Assembly: GCA_964585635.1 (NCBI GenBank)
Contig: CAZPEV010000132.1
Coordinates: 1 to 9,368, forward strand
Reading direction: 5' to 3'
DNA from: CAZPEV01 sp964585635
GTDB lineage: Bacteria; Zixibacteria; MSB-5A5; GN15; JAAZOE01
DNA length: 9,368 bases
This document shows positions 1-6,620 of this stretch, piece after piece. The number at the start of each line of letters is the position of its first letter. Position 1 is the first letter of the stretch. The notes below the pieces were generated by a model, which saw only the letters and a program-made list of their open reading frames with translations, did no database searches and was not told the DNA's origin. The translations under genes and the position numbers were made by a program.

Positions 1-729
1 GCTCCGGTTGATCTCGTTCATCCTCCGGCGGACTTCGCCGACCCGGCCGAAGATCTGGATAATCGGCACGCCCTGTAAGAACTCGGTCAGCGCCGCCGTG
101 ACGTCGGCCATGCGCTTGCGCACCTCCAGCCACTTGGGGGTGGTGAGGCGATGGTAGATGTACAGCGCCGTCCCCATGATTGGGAAAAACAGCACGGCCA
201 CCAGCGTCAGGCGGGTCGAAACGGTGAACATGACGATCAGCATCCCGCTGATCAGGAGCAACGATCCGATCATCGCCACGACGGTGTTGGTAAACAGCAT
301 CCGCAACGCTTCCGTATCCGATTCCACGCGGGCCATGAGTCGCCCCGTCGGATTGCGGTCGAAGAACGAGACCGACAGCTTCAGGATATGGTCAAAGAGC
401 CGCTTGCGCAGCGTCGTCATGGTCGCCTGGCCGATCATCTCCATCCGGACCCGGAAAATATAGTTGATGACCAGAAACATCCCCTGGGTCAGGACATAAA
501 ACCCCACCGTCGCCAGCAGGCCGGCATAATCGTGGCCGGTGATGTTGACGTCGATGGCGCGCCGAATCAGGCTGGGGCCGATTAGATAGATCCCCTTGGA
601 CATTGCCAACAGCAGCAGGCAGACGCCCAGCCACTTCCGATGCGGTTTGAGAAGCGGCAGAAGCCGGGCCAGCGCCTGCCGGGACCGGATACCGTCGTGC
701 CGGTCCTCTTCGTAGTAGGCAGCTTCCAT
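1..729 (-). CDS. ABC exporter, fused permease/ATPase, N-terminal part (partial at left edge)
   Basis: The first 243 residues are present; the gene runs off the window before its nucleotide-binding domain. This is the transmembrane domain of a type IV (MsbA/MdlB-like) ABC exporter, which moves a substrate across the inner membrane using ATP. Hydrophobic helices lie near residues 34-50, 70-92, 148-170 and 174-192. The family signature FFDRNPTGRLMARVESDTEA is at 122-141, and the second coupling-helix region LTEFLQGVPIIQIFGR is at 214-229. The acidic N-terminus (MEAAYYEEDRHDG) before the ARLLPLLKPHRKW helix resembles the second subunit of heterodimeric exporters such as BmrCD or TM287/288, so a partner half-transporter gene may lie nearby outside the window. 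The start at 729 has GGAG seven bases upstream. The substrate cannot be told from this domain. The family is secure; the heterodimer idea is inference. Confidence 0.93.
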   Translation of the reverse strand, partial: MEAAYYEEDRHDGIRSRQALARLLPLLKPHRKWLGVCLLLLAMSKGIYLIGPSLIRRAIDVNITGHDYAGLLATVGFYVLTQGMFLVINYIFRVRMEMIGQATMTTLRKRLFDHILKLSVSFFDRNPTGRLMARVESDTEALRMLFTNTVVAMIGSLLLISGMLIVMFTVSTRLTLVAVLFFPIMGTALYIYHRLTTPKWLEVRKRMADVTAALTEFLQGVPIIQIFGRVGEVRRRMNEINRS

Positions 730-801
730 CTCGAAACTCCAATACCCTCCTCACGCGGGAGGGAAGTCAAAGGTTGTTTCGGCCCGGCGGTCCAGCCGCC
801 G

Positions 802-838
802 AAAAAAAACCCGCCGGACCATCGTGTGATCCGGCGGG
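802..838 (-). terminator. Intrinsic terminator in the leader of the ABC exporter gene
   Basis: Reading the minus strand, CCCGCCGGA (838-830) pairs perfectly with TCCGGCGGG (818-810) around an 11-base loop, followed at once by eight T (809-802). This is a textbook rho-independent terminator. It lies 72 bases upstream of the exporter start, on the same strand, with no recognisable gene before it, so it ends either a small RNA or an attenuated leader. Just after the T run a second hairpin, GGCGG/CCGCC (800-796 with 790-786), could compete for the CCGCC in the terminator arm. Confidence 0.75.
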
Positions 839-861
839 TGGAAAAGATCGCTGTCAGGGGG

Positions 862-924
862 CTACGGCCGCCCGCTGCATCCTCCATATCCGCAGGACCA
901 CATGCGACGAGGACTTGCCTGCAT
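862..924 (-). other. Possible 20-codon upstream ORF in the ABC leader
   Basis: ATG at 924 opens a 20-codon frame, MQASPRRMWSCGYGGCSGRP, ending in TAG at 864-862, 23 bases before the terminator hairpin. The position would suit a leader peptide. However, there is no clear Shine-Dalgarno sequence and no run of one amino acid of the kind seen in classical attenuators. A frame this short can arise by chance; it is listed only because of its placement. Confidence 0.15.
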
Positions 925-1051
925 AACCAAATATGAAAACATAATAGTCATATCAGTCGTGGGCTCCCCGCCGGTCGCTTACCGGACGATGATTCCTGTG
1001 AGGCAAAGGCCATTCATGAAACCGTAACTCCGATTGTATCGGTTAAAGATT

Positions 1052-1067
1052 TTGTTAACGTAAACAA
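1052..1067. promoter_or_regulatory. Candidate operator palindrome, LacI/cre-like
   Basis: TTGTTAACGTAAACAA has two 8-base arms that match at seven of eight positions around a central CG. This geometry and the TG...CG...CA pattern resemble LacI-family operators, including catabolite-responsive elements. It ends 20 bases before the proposed -35 box of the downstream gene. No regulator is encoded in the window, so the link to that family is by resemblance only. Confidence 0.3.
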
Positions 1068-1086
1068 GGTAAGATGGTTTCGACTA

Positions 1087-1117
1087 TTGTCAAGGCTTTT
1101 TTCTCCAGGACTGTAAT
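1087..1117 (+). promoter_or_regulatory. Candidate sigma-70-type promoter for the UbiA-like gene
   Basis: TTGTCA (1087-1092) and TGTAAT (1112-1117) each match the -35 and -10 consensus at five of six positions. The 19-base spacer is slightly long. Transcription would begin near 1124, inside the first of two hairpins, giving a leader of about 145 bases. Confidence 0.4.
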
Positions 1118-1118
1118 T

Positions 1119-1172
1119 GGCGATGCGTTTGCCCATCGCCTCGACGCAATGGCGATAAAATCTGTCGCCATT
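1119..1172 (+). other. Tandem hairpins in the leader of the UbiA-like gene
   Basis: Two perfect stems follow one another: GGCGATG with CATCGCC (7 bp, 8-base loop) and AATGGCGA with TCGCCATT (8 bp, 9-base loop). They share the core GGCGA/TCGCC, so the first left arm could also pair with the second right arm, giving alternative folds. Neither has a following T run, so they are not simple terminators. Confidence 0.4.
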
Positions 1173-1269
1173 ACGACATTCTCGGGCGCGCCATAGACCA
1201 CGGAAATCTCCCCTTGATATTGGCCAAATGGTCTATATCTTTGTGGACGTGAACCATCAATCTGCGACC

Positions 1270-2136
1270 ATGGATATCATTCACCTGCTTCGTCCCCAGC
1301 AGTGGGTCAAAAACGGGGTCGTGCTGGCTGGGCTGATTTTTTCCGGCAGCGCCCATGATAGCGGCAAGACTATCATTGCCCTGGCGGCCACCGGTCTCTT
1401 TTGCCTGCTGTCATCGGCCGTTTACATTATTAATGATATCGTCGATGCCGACGCCGACCGGAACCATCCGATCAAGTGCCGACGTCCCATCGCCGCCGGA
1501 CGGGTCAAACCGACCGTCGCGACGGTCGTGGCGGTTGTCCTTGCCCTGGGATCGTTGGCCGGGGCTTTTGCCCTGGGGAAAGACTTCTGTTTAATCGCCG
1601 CCGGGTATCTGGTGCTGAATCTGCTCTATTCCTTCCTGCTCAAGCATATCGTCATCATCGATGTCATGAGTATCGCGGCCGGTTTTGTGCTCCGGGCGGC
1701 GGCCGGTGCGGTTGTTATTCGGGTCGACTTTTCCGGGTGGCTCTTGATATCATCATTTCTGCTGGCGCTGTTTTTGGGCTTCGGCAAGCGGCGGCATGAA
1801 CTGGTCCTGCTGGAAAATGGCGGCCAGGGTCATCGTCGGATTCTGCGGCAGTACAACAGCTATTTTCTGGATCAACTCATCGGCGTCGTGACGCCGGCGG
1901 TGTTGGTCTGCTATTTGATCTATGTCATCTCGCCCGAGGTCCAACACAAACTGCATACCAAGTATCTCTACTTCACGGCGCCGTTTGTGATCTACGGCAT
2001 TTTCCGCTACCTCTATCTGATCCATCTGGAGGAGCGGGGCGGCTCGCCGACGACGATCCTGCTCACCGACCGGCCGATTTTGATCACCGTCCTTCTCTGG
2101 CTGGCTACGGTCGTCGCGCTTTTGTATTGGGTTTAG
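1270..2136 (+). CDS. UbiA-family prenyltransferase, decaprenyl-phosphate phosphoribosyltransferase-like
   Basis: This 288-residue integral membrane enzyme belongs to the UbiA superfamily. The first Asp-rich motif, NDIVDADADRNHPIKCRRPIAAG (55-77 in total), has the spacing and the HP-K-RPIAAG tail typical of the Rv3806c group. That group transfers phosphoribose from PRPP to decaprenyl phosphate, the first step toward lipid-linked arabinose or ribose donors. The second motif region runs from Y120 through K125 to D131 (YSFLLKHIVIIDV), followed by AAGFVLRAAAGA (136-147) and GFGKRRHE (170-177). About eight or nine hydrophobic helices are visible, and the N-terminal LLRPQQWVKN is typical. I chose the ATG at 1270 because it fits the family N-terminus; an in-frame ATG at 1228 would add 14 residues without a better ribosome site. 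Neither start has a clear Shine-Dalgarno. The DprE1/DprE2 partners are not in the window. The family is secure; the exact substrate is inferred. Confidence 0.87.
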   Translation: MDIIHLLRPQQWVKNGVVLAGLIFSGSAHDSGKTIIALAATGLFCLLSSAVYIINDIVDADADRNHPIKCRRPIAAGRVKPTVATVVAVVLALGSLAGAFALGKDFCLIAAGYLVLNLLYSFLLKHIVIIDVMSIAAGFVLRAAAGAVVIRVDFSGWLLISSFLLALFLGFGKRRHELVLLENGGQGHRRILRQYNSYFLDQLIGVVTPAVLVCYLIYVISPEVQHKLHTKYLYFTAPFVIYGIFRYLYLIHLEERGGSPTTILLTDRPILITVLLWLATVVALLYWV

Positions 2137-2160
2137 CAGCTTCGACCCATTCCCCTGAAC

Positions 2161-2197
2161 CCCAAAAAGAAAACCCCAGCCGTGCATGCCGGGGTTT
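2161..2197. terminator. Terminator between convergent genes
   Basis: AAACCCC (2171-2177) pairs with GGGGTTT (2191-2197), with an extra GC/GC match inside. Read on the minus strand the hairpin is followed by TTTTCTTTTT-like sequence (2173-2164), so it best serves the lipoprotein gene. On the plus strand only TTT follows, so it would end the UbiA-like transcript weakly. It lies between the two stop codons, as expected for a shared terminator. Confidence 0.65.
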
Positions 2198-2248
2198 GTG
2201 TGAACTTGGATGCCAGTTCAAATGTGAATTATCAGAGGCTTTGCCTTA

Positions 2249-3010
2249 CTACTTCACCGGCAGAGACACGGTCAATGGCTGCTGCAGCGTAAATGACACC
2301 GTCTCGCCGGCCGGGTAGACCAGGTTCTGCCGTCCCGTAGCCGCCGCCGCGCCGGTTCCGGCCGCCGCCCCGACCGCCGCGCCGATGGCCGCTCCCTTGG
2401 TCTTGCCCAAAATCCCGCCGATAACGGCCCCGGCCGCCGCTCCGCCGCCGATCATTCCCACCTGGCGGGCGGTGTGGGAACGGCCCTGGTCGGACAACGT
2501 ATCCACAACCACCGGATAGCTCTTGCCGTCCGGCGTGATCACCTCGGTGATGACAAAGGCCAACTCCGGCGGGGTCTTCATCGTTCCCCCCTTCACCAGG
2601 TGAGTGATCTCACACTTCACCTTGGAGCCTTCGGGAAAAACCACCCGGTCGCCGACTATGACCGGCTTGGCCAGGGTGCCGCCAAAGATGTCGCCGACCT
2701 GGTTGACATTGGTCTGTACCGTATCGGCCAGTACCACCGCCAATTCGGTGCTGTCGGGAATCGTAACCTTGGCAAATTTCGGCGCCGGAGGCTGCTTCGG
2801 TTCTGTCTTCGCCTCGGCCGGTTTGGTCTGGGCCGGCGGCTTCTCCACGGCCTGCTGCGCGGTGCTCTCGGTCGCAGTGGTATCGGTCATCGCCGGCTGG
2901 CCGGTTTGATCGACCGTTTCCTCTTTCTTGCCGCAACCGGAAAGGATAACGGTGATGCTGCTCATCAGAAATGCAGCCACGATCAATAGAACAAAAGCTT
3001 TGGATTTCAT
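2249..3010 (-). CDS. Glycine-zipper lipoprotein of unknown function
   Basis: This is a 253-residue predicted lipoprotein. A basic start and hydrophobic stretch (MKSKAFVLLIVAAFLM) lead to the lipobox LSGC with the acylated cysteine at 26, so it should be exported and lipid-anchored. Residues 27-78 form a flexible Thr/Gln/Lys/Pro-rich linker. Residues 79-180 form a compact domain (KVTIPDSTELAVVLADTV, then VGDIFGGTLAKPVIVGDRVV, PEGSKVKCEI) of the kind seen in unannotated acidobacterial and related proteins. Residues 184-226 are a glycine zipper (GMIGGGAAAGAVIGGILG, GAAIGAAVGAAAGTGAAAATG), which may insert in or pack against a membrane. A short strand region ends the protein. The start at 3010 has AAAGGA ten bases upstream; an upstream in-frame ATG at 3055 has none and would spoil the signal peptide. 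It ends with tandem stops, TAG then TAA. The function is not known. Confidence 0.85.
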   Translation of the reverse strand: MKSKAFVLLIVAAFLMSSITVILSGCGKKEETVDQTGQPAMTDTTATESTAQQAVEKPPAQTKPAEAKTEPKQPPAPKFAKVTIPDSTELAVVLADTVQTNVNQVGDIFGGTLAKPVIVGDRVVFPEGSKVKCEITHLVKGGTMKTPPELAFVITEVITPDGKSYPVVVDTLSDQGRSHTARQVGMIGGGAAAGAVIGGILGKTKGAAIGAAVGAAAGTGAAAATGRQNLVYPAGETVSFTLQQPLTVSLPVK

Positions 3011-3055
3011 ATGGCGACCATCCTTTGTTATAGTTCCATCCGTCAGATCAATCAT

Positions 3056-3085
3056 TAATCAAGCAAACAGGGCCAATCCTGTCAA
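3056..3085 (-). promoter_or_regulatory. Candidate promoter for the lipoprotein gene
   Basis: On the minus strand a perfect TTGACA (3085-3080) is followed after 18 bases by TGATTA (3061-3056), overlapping an AT-rich TGATTAAT. The -35 box is strong but the -10 is poor; TATAAC at 3032-3027 is a better -10 that lacks a spaced -35. The placement in the divergent gap is right. Confidence 0.35.
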
Positions 3086-3104
3086 CTTTTTTATTGCCCT
3101 CATG

Positions 3105-3129
3105 CCGGTCGGGAGATCATGCTGACCGG
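3105..3129. repeat. Inverted repeat in the lipoprotein/dipeptidase divergent gap
   Basis: CCGGTC (3105-3110) and GACCGG (3124-3129) are perfect 6-base arms separated by 13 bases. It sits upstream of the lipoprotein -35 box and could be an operator or a weak hairpin. Apart from this, 3130-3283 shows only weak -35/-10-like words for the plus-strand gene (such as TTGCCA at 3218-3223). Confidence 0.25.
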
Positions 3130-3283
3130 AAACCCTGCATTCACCCCGACGCCTCAAAATATCACAAACAAGAATACGCCGGCCCGGTTCAAATCATCGC
3201 CAAGTCCTCTTTTGTAATTGCCACACGATGTCATTTTTCATAAGCTGCGATATGGACAAAAACTTTACGTTGGGTATGCCGTC

Positions 3284-4927
3284 ATGATCGAATGCAAATT
3301 GAGCCTCATAGCGCTGGCCGGCGCCGCCTGGCTGATGCTTTGCGGGGCAATAATCCCCTGCACCAATATCCTGGTCACCCGGGGCGCCGCCGCCGATAGC
3401 GCGGTGATGATTACCTATACCTGTGACGGCGAGTTTCATCCCATCATGAGCTATACCCCGGCCGCCGACCATGCGGCCGGTGACTCGCTGGCGATCAAGA
3501 CCTGGGGCGGCACAATACTGGGCTGGGTGAAGCAGGTTCCGCATACCTATGCCGTGGTCGACCTGATGAACGAACACCAGGTGGCCATCAGCGAAACCAC
3601 CTTTGACGGCCGCGCGGAATTGGAGGATACGACCGGGCTTCTGGGATACTGGGACTTGATGGACTTGGCGCTGCAAAGGGCCACCACCGCCCGTGAGGCC
3701 ATCGCGGTCATGACCGGGTTGGTCGTCGAGTAAGGCTATCGTTCCACCGGCGAGTCGATCTCGTTGGCCGACACCAGGGAAGCCTGGATTCTGGAGATCA
3801 TCGGCAAAGGCCCCGGCCGCAAAGGGGCCGTCTGGGTGGCGATGAAAGTTCCCGATGGATATATATCCTGCCATGCCAACAAGGCCCGGATCGGTGAATT
3901 CCCGCTGGATGATCCGAAAAATTGCCTGTATTCCACGGATGCCATCTCCTTCGCCGTCGAAAAGGGGTATTACGACCCGGCCTCCGGCCAACCGTTCCGA
4001 TTCTGCGAGGCTTACTGCCCGGCCACGCCTAAGAATCAGCGGTACGCCGATACCCGGGTCTGGAGCGTCTTTCGGCGCGCCGCGCCGTCGCAAAATTTCT
4101 CTCCCGATTATCACCGGGCGGTGGAGGGGGCGCAGCCGTATCCCCTCTGGATCAAGCCGGACAAGAAACTGTCGCTGGCCGATCTCTTCGCCCTGATGCG
4201 CGATCACTATGAGGGCACGCCCTATGATATGACCCAGGGGATCGACGCCGGACCGTACGGCTCTCCCAATCGCTGGCGCCCGATCGACTGGACGGTCGAC
4301 AGCGTGGCATATGCCTGGGAGCGGCCGATTTCGACCCAGCAGACCGCCTATTCGTTCGTATCCCAGTCCCGAGGCTATCTGCCCGATCCGATCGGCGGTG
4401 TCTACTGGTACGGCCTTGATGACACATATACCTCCTGCTATACCCCGCTCTACTGCGGCATCAGCGCCATTCCCCGGTCATTCACGGTCGGGACACTGAA
4501 GAAATTCTCCTGGGAATCAGCCTGGTGGATATTCAATTTTGTGGCCAACATCGCCAACCTGAAATACAGCTACATGGTTCAGGATATCCGGGCCGTCCAG
4601 CAAGAAGTCGAAGGGCGCTACCTGGCACTGCAGCCGGAGGTGGAAGAAACGGCATTGACCTTGTCGACCTCATCCCCGCAGCTGCTGACCCAATATCTCA
4701 CCGATTATTCGGTCACTCATGCCGAAGCGATGGTGCAGCGCTGGAAGGAACTGGGCGAGATGCTGTTGACCAAATACAACGACGGCTATGTCAAGAATGA
4801 CAGCGGGCGAGCGACCGAACGAGGGTATCCGGAGGGGTGGCTTCGAGAGACCGTGAGGGCGCGCCCCGGGCAATTCCGCCTGCCGGAGAAAGAAGCCGCC
4901 GTCCCGGAAACAAAATTGGTGGACTAA
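3284..4927 (+). pseudogene. C69-family dipeptidase interrupted by an in-frame TAA
   Basis: Two open stretches in the same frame (3284-3730 and 3734-4924) together give one C69 (PepD-like) peptidase of normal length, about 546 residues plus the stop. These are N-terminal-nucleophile hydrolases that cleave dipeptides. A hydrophobic export signal (residues 5-25) precedes CTNILVTRGA, whose Cys26 should become the catalytic N-terminus after cleavage. Other family features follow: HTYAVVDLMNEHQVAISETT (87-106), IGKGPGRKGAVWVA, DGYISCHANKARI, PLWIKPDKKLS, RDHYEGTPYDMT and SRGYLPDPIGGVYWYGLDD. Codon 150 is TAA (3731-3733), exactly where relatives have Tyr in a (V)EYGY(x)SEGES-type segment; here it reads VVE-stop-GYRSTGES. 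The rest shows no frameshift or decay. The second part has no ribosome site of its own. A recent nonsense mutation or a sequence error are the simplest readings. An upstream TTG at 3218 would add 22 unlikely residues. Confidence 0.85.
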
Positions 4928-4989
4928 GGAATATGTGGCGGACGGTCGACAAAAAATCTAGGTGCTCGGTCAGAGATTGGGGCTGGAAG

Positions 4990-5841
4990 ATGAGTCATCC
5001 AAAGAAGATTGTGATTATTTCCGACGGCACCGGCAAGACGGCCAAACGGCTGATGGATGCCGTGCTGTCGCAGTATTCCCAGAACGAGGTCTACTTTACG
5101 CTGGAGAATATCTACCAGCAGGTGCGCGACAAAGAATCCTTCGACGCCATCATTAGCAGCCTGAACGATGAATACCTGGTGATCTTATCCATCATTTCCG
5201 AGGAATTTATCAAATATTGCCGCGAGGAGTTGACGAAACGGTCAATTTTGCAACTGAATATCCTGGAACCGATGCTGGAATCGATGTCGAAATTTTTGGG
5301 CGTTCACCCCGACTACAAGCCCGGAATTCTGCAGATCATCGATGACCGCTATTACAAGAAAGTCGACGCCATCGGCTACACGGTGGAGCATGACGACGGC
5401 CGGGGGCTGCTGATCGAAGACGCGGATATCGTTCTTCTGGGATTGTCACGCACCTGCAAGACCCCGATCAGTATGTATCTGGCCTGCAACTATGGCATGA
5501 AGGTGGCCAATATTCCCGTGGTCGCCGATCCCACGCTGACCCAGAATCTGATCGAGCGCCTGAGTTGCGTGAGGCAAAGCAGCATTTTCGGACTGATGAT
5601 GCAGCCGGAGGCGCTGGCCCAGGCCCGTGAGGAACGGGCGTTTTTCCTGGCCCGGACGGCGTCGCCGTTGCCTTTCATCGACGATCTGCAGCGATATTAT
5701 GATTTGCAGGAAATTCGTTCGGAGCACCGCTTCTGCCGTGATTTTTTCGAGCGGGCCGGGTGGCCGACGATCGACGTCACCCGTCGGGCGATTGAAGAAA
5801 TCTCCCTGGAAATTCTGGACAGACTCAACGCCAGGACATGA
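4990..5841 (+). CDS. Pyruvate,phosphate dikinase / PEP synthase regulatory protein (PSRP, DUF299)
   Basis: This 283-residue cytoplasmic enzyme has the usual family length. Proteins of this family are bifunctional: they inactivate PPDK or PEP synthase by ADP-dependent phosphorylation of an active-site threonine and reactivate it by phosphate-dependent removal, controlling flow between pyruvate and PEP. Visible signatures are IISDGTGKTA (9-18), the conserved HDDG (134-137), the P-loop-like GLSRTCKTPISMYLA (151-165), KVANIPVV (171-178) and the C-terminal GWPTIDVTRRAIEE (257-270). Cys156 stands where most relatives have Ser in the GxSRTSKT loop. I chose ATG 4990 (MSHPKKIVII) to match the family N-terminus; GGGG lies upstream, but no strong ribosome site exists. 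ATG 4933 would add 19 residues. The gene starts 62 bases after the dipeptidase and may be co-transcribed with it. The target dikinase or synthase gene is not in this window, so which one it acts on is open. Confidence 0.93.
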   Translation: MSHPKKIVIISDGTGKTAKRLMDAVLSQYSQNEVYFTLENIYQQVRDKESFDAIISSLNDEYLVILSIISEEFIKYCREELTKRSILQLNILEPMLESMSKFLGVHPDYKPGILQIIDDRYYKKVDAIGYTVEHDDGRGLLIEDADIVLLGLSRTCKTPISMYLACNYGMKVANIPVVADPTLTQNLIERLSCVRQSSIFGLMMQPEALAQAREERAFFLARTASPLPFIDDLQRYYDLQEIRSEHRFCRDFFERAGWPTIDVTRRAIEEISLEILDRLNART

Positions 5842-5842
5842 C

Positions 5843-5889
5843 GGGTGAACGGGCGCAGGTTGCCGCCGGTGCGCCCGCAGATCTCACCC
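5843..5889. terminator. Nested hairpin between convergent genes, probable terminator
   Basis: GGGTGA (5843-5848) pairs with TCACCC (5884-5889), enclosing GGGCGCA (5851-5857) paired with TGCGCCC (5870-5876). It begins one base after the PSRP stop and lies before the stop of the opposing Yip1 gene. A short TTTT occurs only at 5898-5901, so termination on the plus strand would be imperfect. Its place between two convergent genes supports a terminator or a transcript-end protector. Confidence 0.45.
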
Positions 5890-5922
5890 TGCCGCCGTTT
5901 TGCAGAATGACAGGCCGAGGCC

Positions 5923-6507
5923 TTACATCTGCATCGTCAGGCCGCCCAAGGCTATGGCGCTGACGACAAAGCCGATGACGATGTACACGACCAGCGCCAC
6001 CACCAAGGTCAGCACATAATACCCAATCAGCTTGTCGGGGGGGGTCTCCTTCAGGGCTTTCATGCCGCCGTACAGAAGATAAAGCGAATACAACCCCAGA
6101 ATCGACAAAATCGAGAGCGCCGGAATCAGGGAGAAGATGCCGGCCAGCCATGAGGCGGTCGAGGCGAAGACAGCCACCTTGAGCGAGGCCGTCAGTTCCT
6201 TCTTGGCTCCGAATGATGGCGCCAGCAAATCCATGATCAATCCCAGCAGATAGACCCCGATCAGGGAAAAGACGTACATCAGGATCCCCCATATCAGGCC
6301 ATTGGCGATCGGGACGCGGGTGTGAATGCCCAATAGCGAGTACCCGATCAAGGCCCGTCCGATGAACCCGGCGACGGCCGGAATCAACGCCAGGATGACG
6401 GCGTATTGCGTGAACATCTGCCCCACCGTGAGCGGCTCGGCCTTGATGACTTCCCACTCCTTGGACGGGCTGACAATGATAGCGATAGCGCGGCTGACAA
6501 GATTCAT
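5923..6507 (-). CDS. Yip1-family integral membrane protein
   Basis: This 194-residue protein has about five hydrophobic helices (near 34-56, 69-93, 109-131, 132-148 and 163-188). The N-terminal IIVSPSKEWEVIKAE (10-24) is the SP-x-x-x-W-x-x-I segment that marks bacterial Yip1-domain proteins. The YLLYGGMKALKETPPDKLIG stretch (143-162) is the matching loop before the last helix. Bacterial members have no settled function; eukaryotic Yip1 acts with Rab GTPases, which says little here. The start at 6507 is firm because AGGAGG lies five bases upstream; the frame stays open to a GTG at 6597, but without a ribosome site. It lies 113 bases downstream of the marC-like gene on the same strand and is probably in its operon. 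It ends close to the opposing PSRP gene. Confidence 0.85.
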   Translation of the reverse strand: MNLVSRAIAIIVSPSKEWEVIKAEPLTVGQMFTQYAVILALIPAVAGFIGRALIGYSLLGIHTRVPIANGLIWGILMYVFSLIGVYLLGLIMDLLAPSFGAKKELTASLKVAVFASTASWLAGIFSLIPALSILSILGLYSLYLLYGGMKALKETPPDKLIGYYVLTLVVALVVYIVIGFVVSAIALGGLTMQM

Positions 6508-6620
6508 CTCTGCCTCCTGGGCTTTATGGTCGACGAAATTGATTTCTTCGGATAGCTCCAACTGTTTGGTAAGAAATTGTCGAATCGACCGCAACACTTT
6601 TTTGCGGCCGGCAGGGTCTC

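Larger units (their letters stand above)
927..1172. promoter_or_regulatory. Inverted-repeat-rich divergent regulatory region
   Basis: This gene-free stretch between the divergent exporter and UbiA-like genes holds six inverted repeats. They are ATATGA/TCATAT (931-936 with 948-953), CCGGT/ACCGG (971-975 with 981-985), CCGAT/ATCGG (1030-1034 with 1038-1042), the near-perfect palindrome TTGTTAACGTAAACAA (1052-1067), GGCGATG/CATCGCC (1119-1125 with 1134-1140) and AATGGCGA/TCGCCATT (1148-1155 with 1165-1172). Part is AT-rich (927-955), as expected for a promoter. No known riboswitch consensus was recognised on either strand. Confidence 0.45.

Noticed and set aside
840..930. Small SRP RNA, 6S RNA or tmRNA transcribed from the minus strand before the terminator
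   Set aside because: The conserved SRP apical loop, the 6S open bubble and the tmRNA tRNA-like ends are not visible; only an unassigned leader or small RNA remains possible.
961..1050. AGGCAAAGG-like words suggesting a c-di-GMP-I (GEMM) riboswitch
   Set aside because: The second conserved half and the tetraloop-receptor arrangement could not be found on either strand.
1228..1269. N-terminal extension of the UbiA-like protein
   Set aside because: The 14 extra residues do not fit the family N-terminus, and the upstream ATG has no Shine-Dalgarno; still possible but less likely.
3731..3733. TAA as a recoded sense codon
   Set aside because: TAA is the natural final stop of the same gene (4925-4927) and of the MarC and Yip1 genes, so general reassignment does not fit.
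3194..4207. Long open frame of 337 codons on the minus strand
   Set aside because: It lies opposite the clear C69 dipeptidase frame, has the low-complexity His/Gly/Arg composition of an antisense shadow and no recognisable domain.
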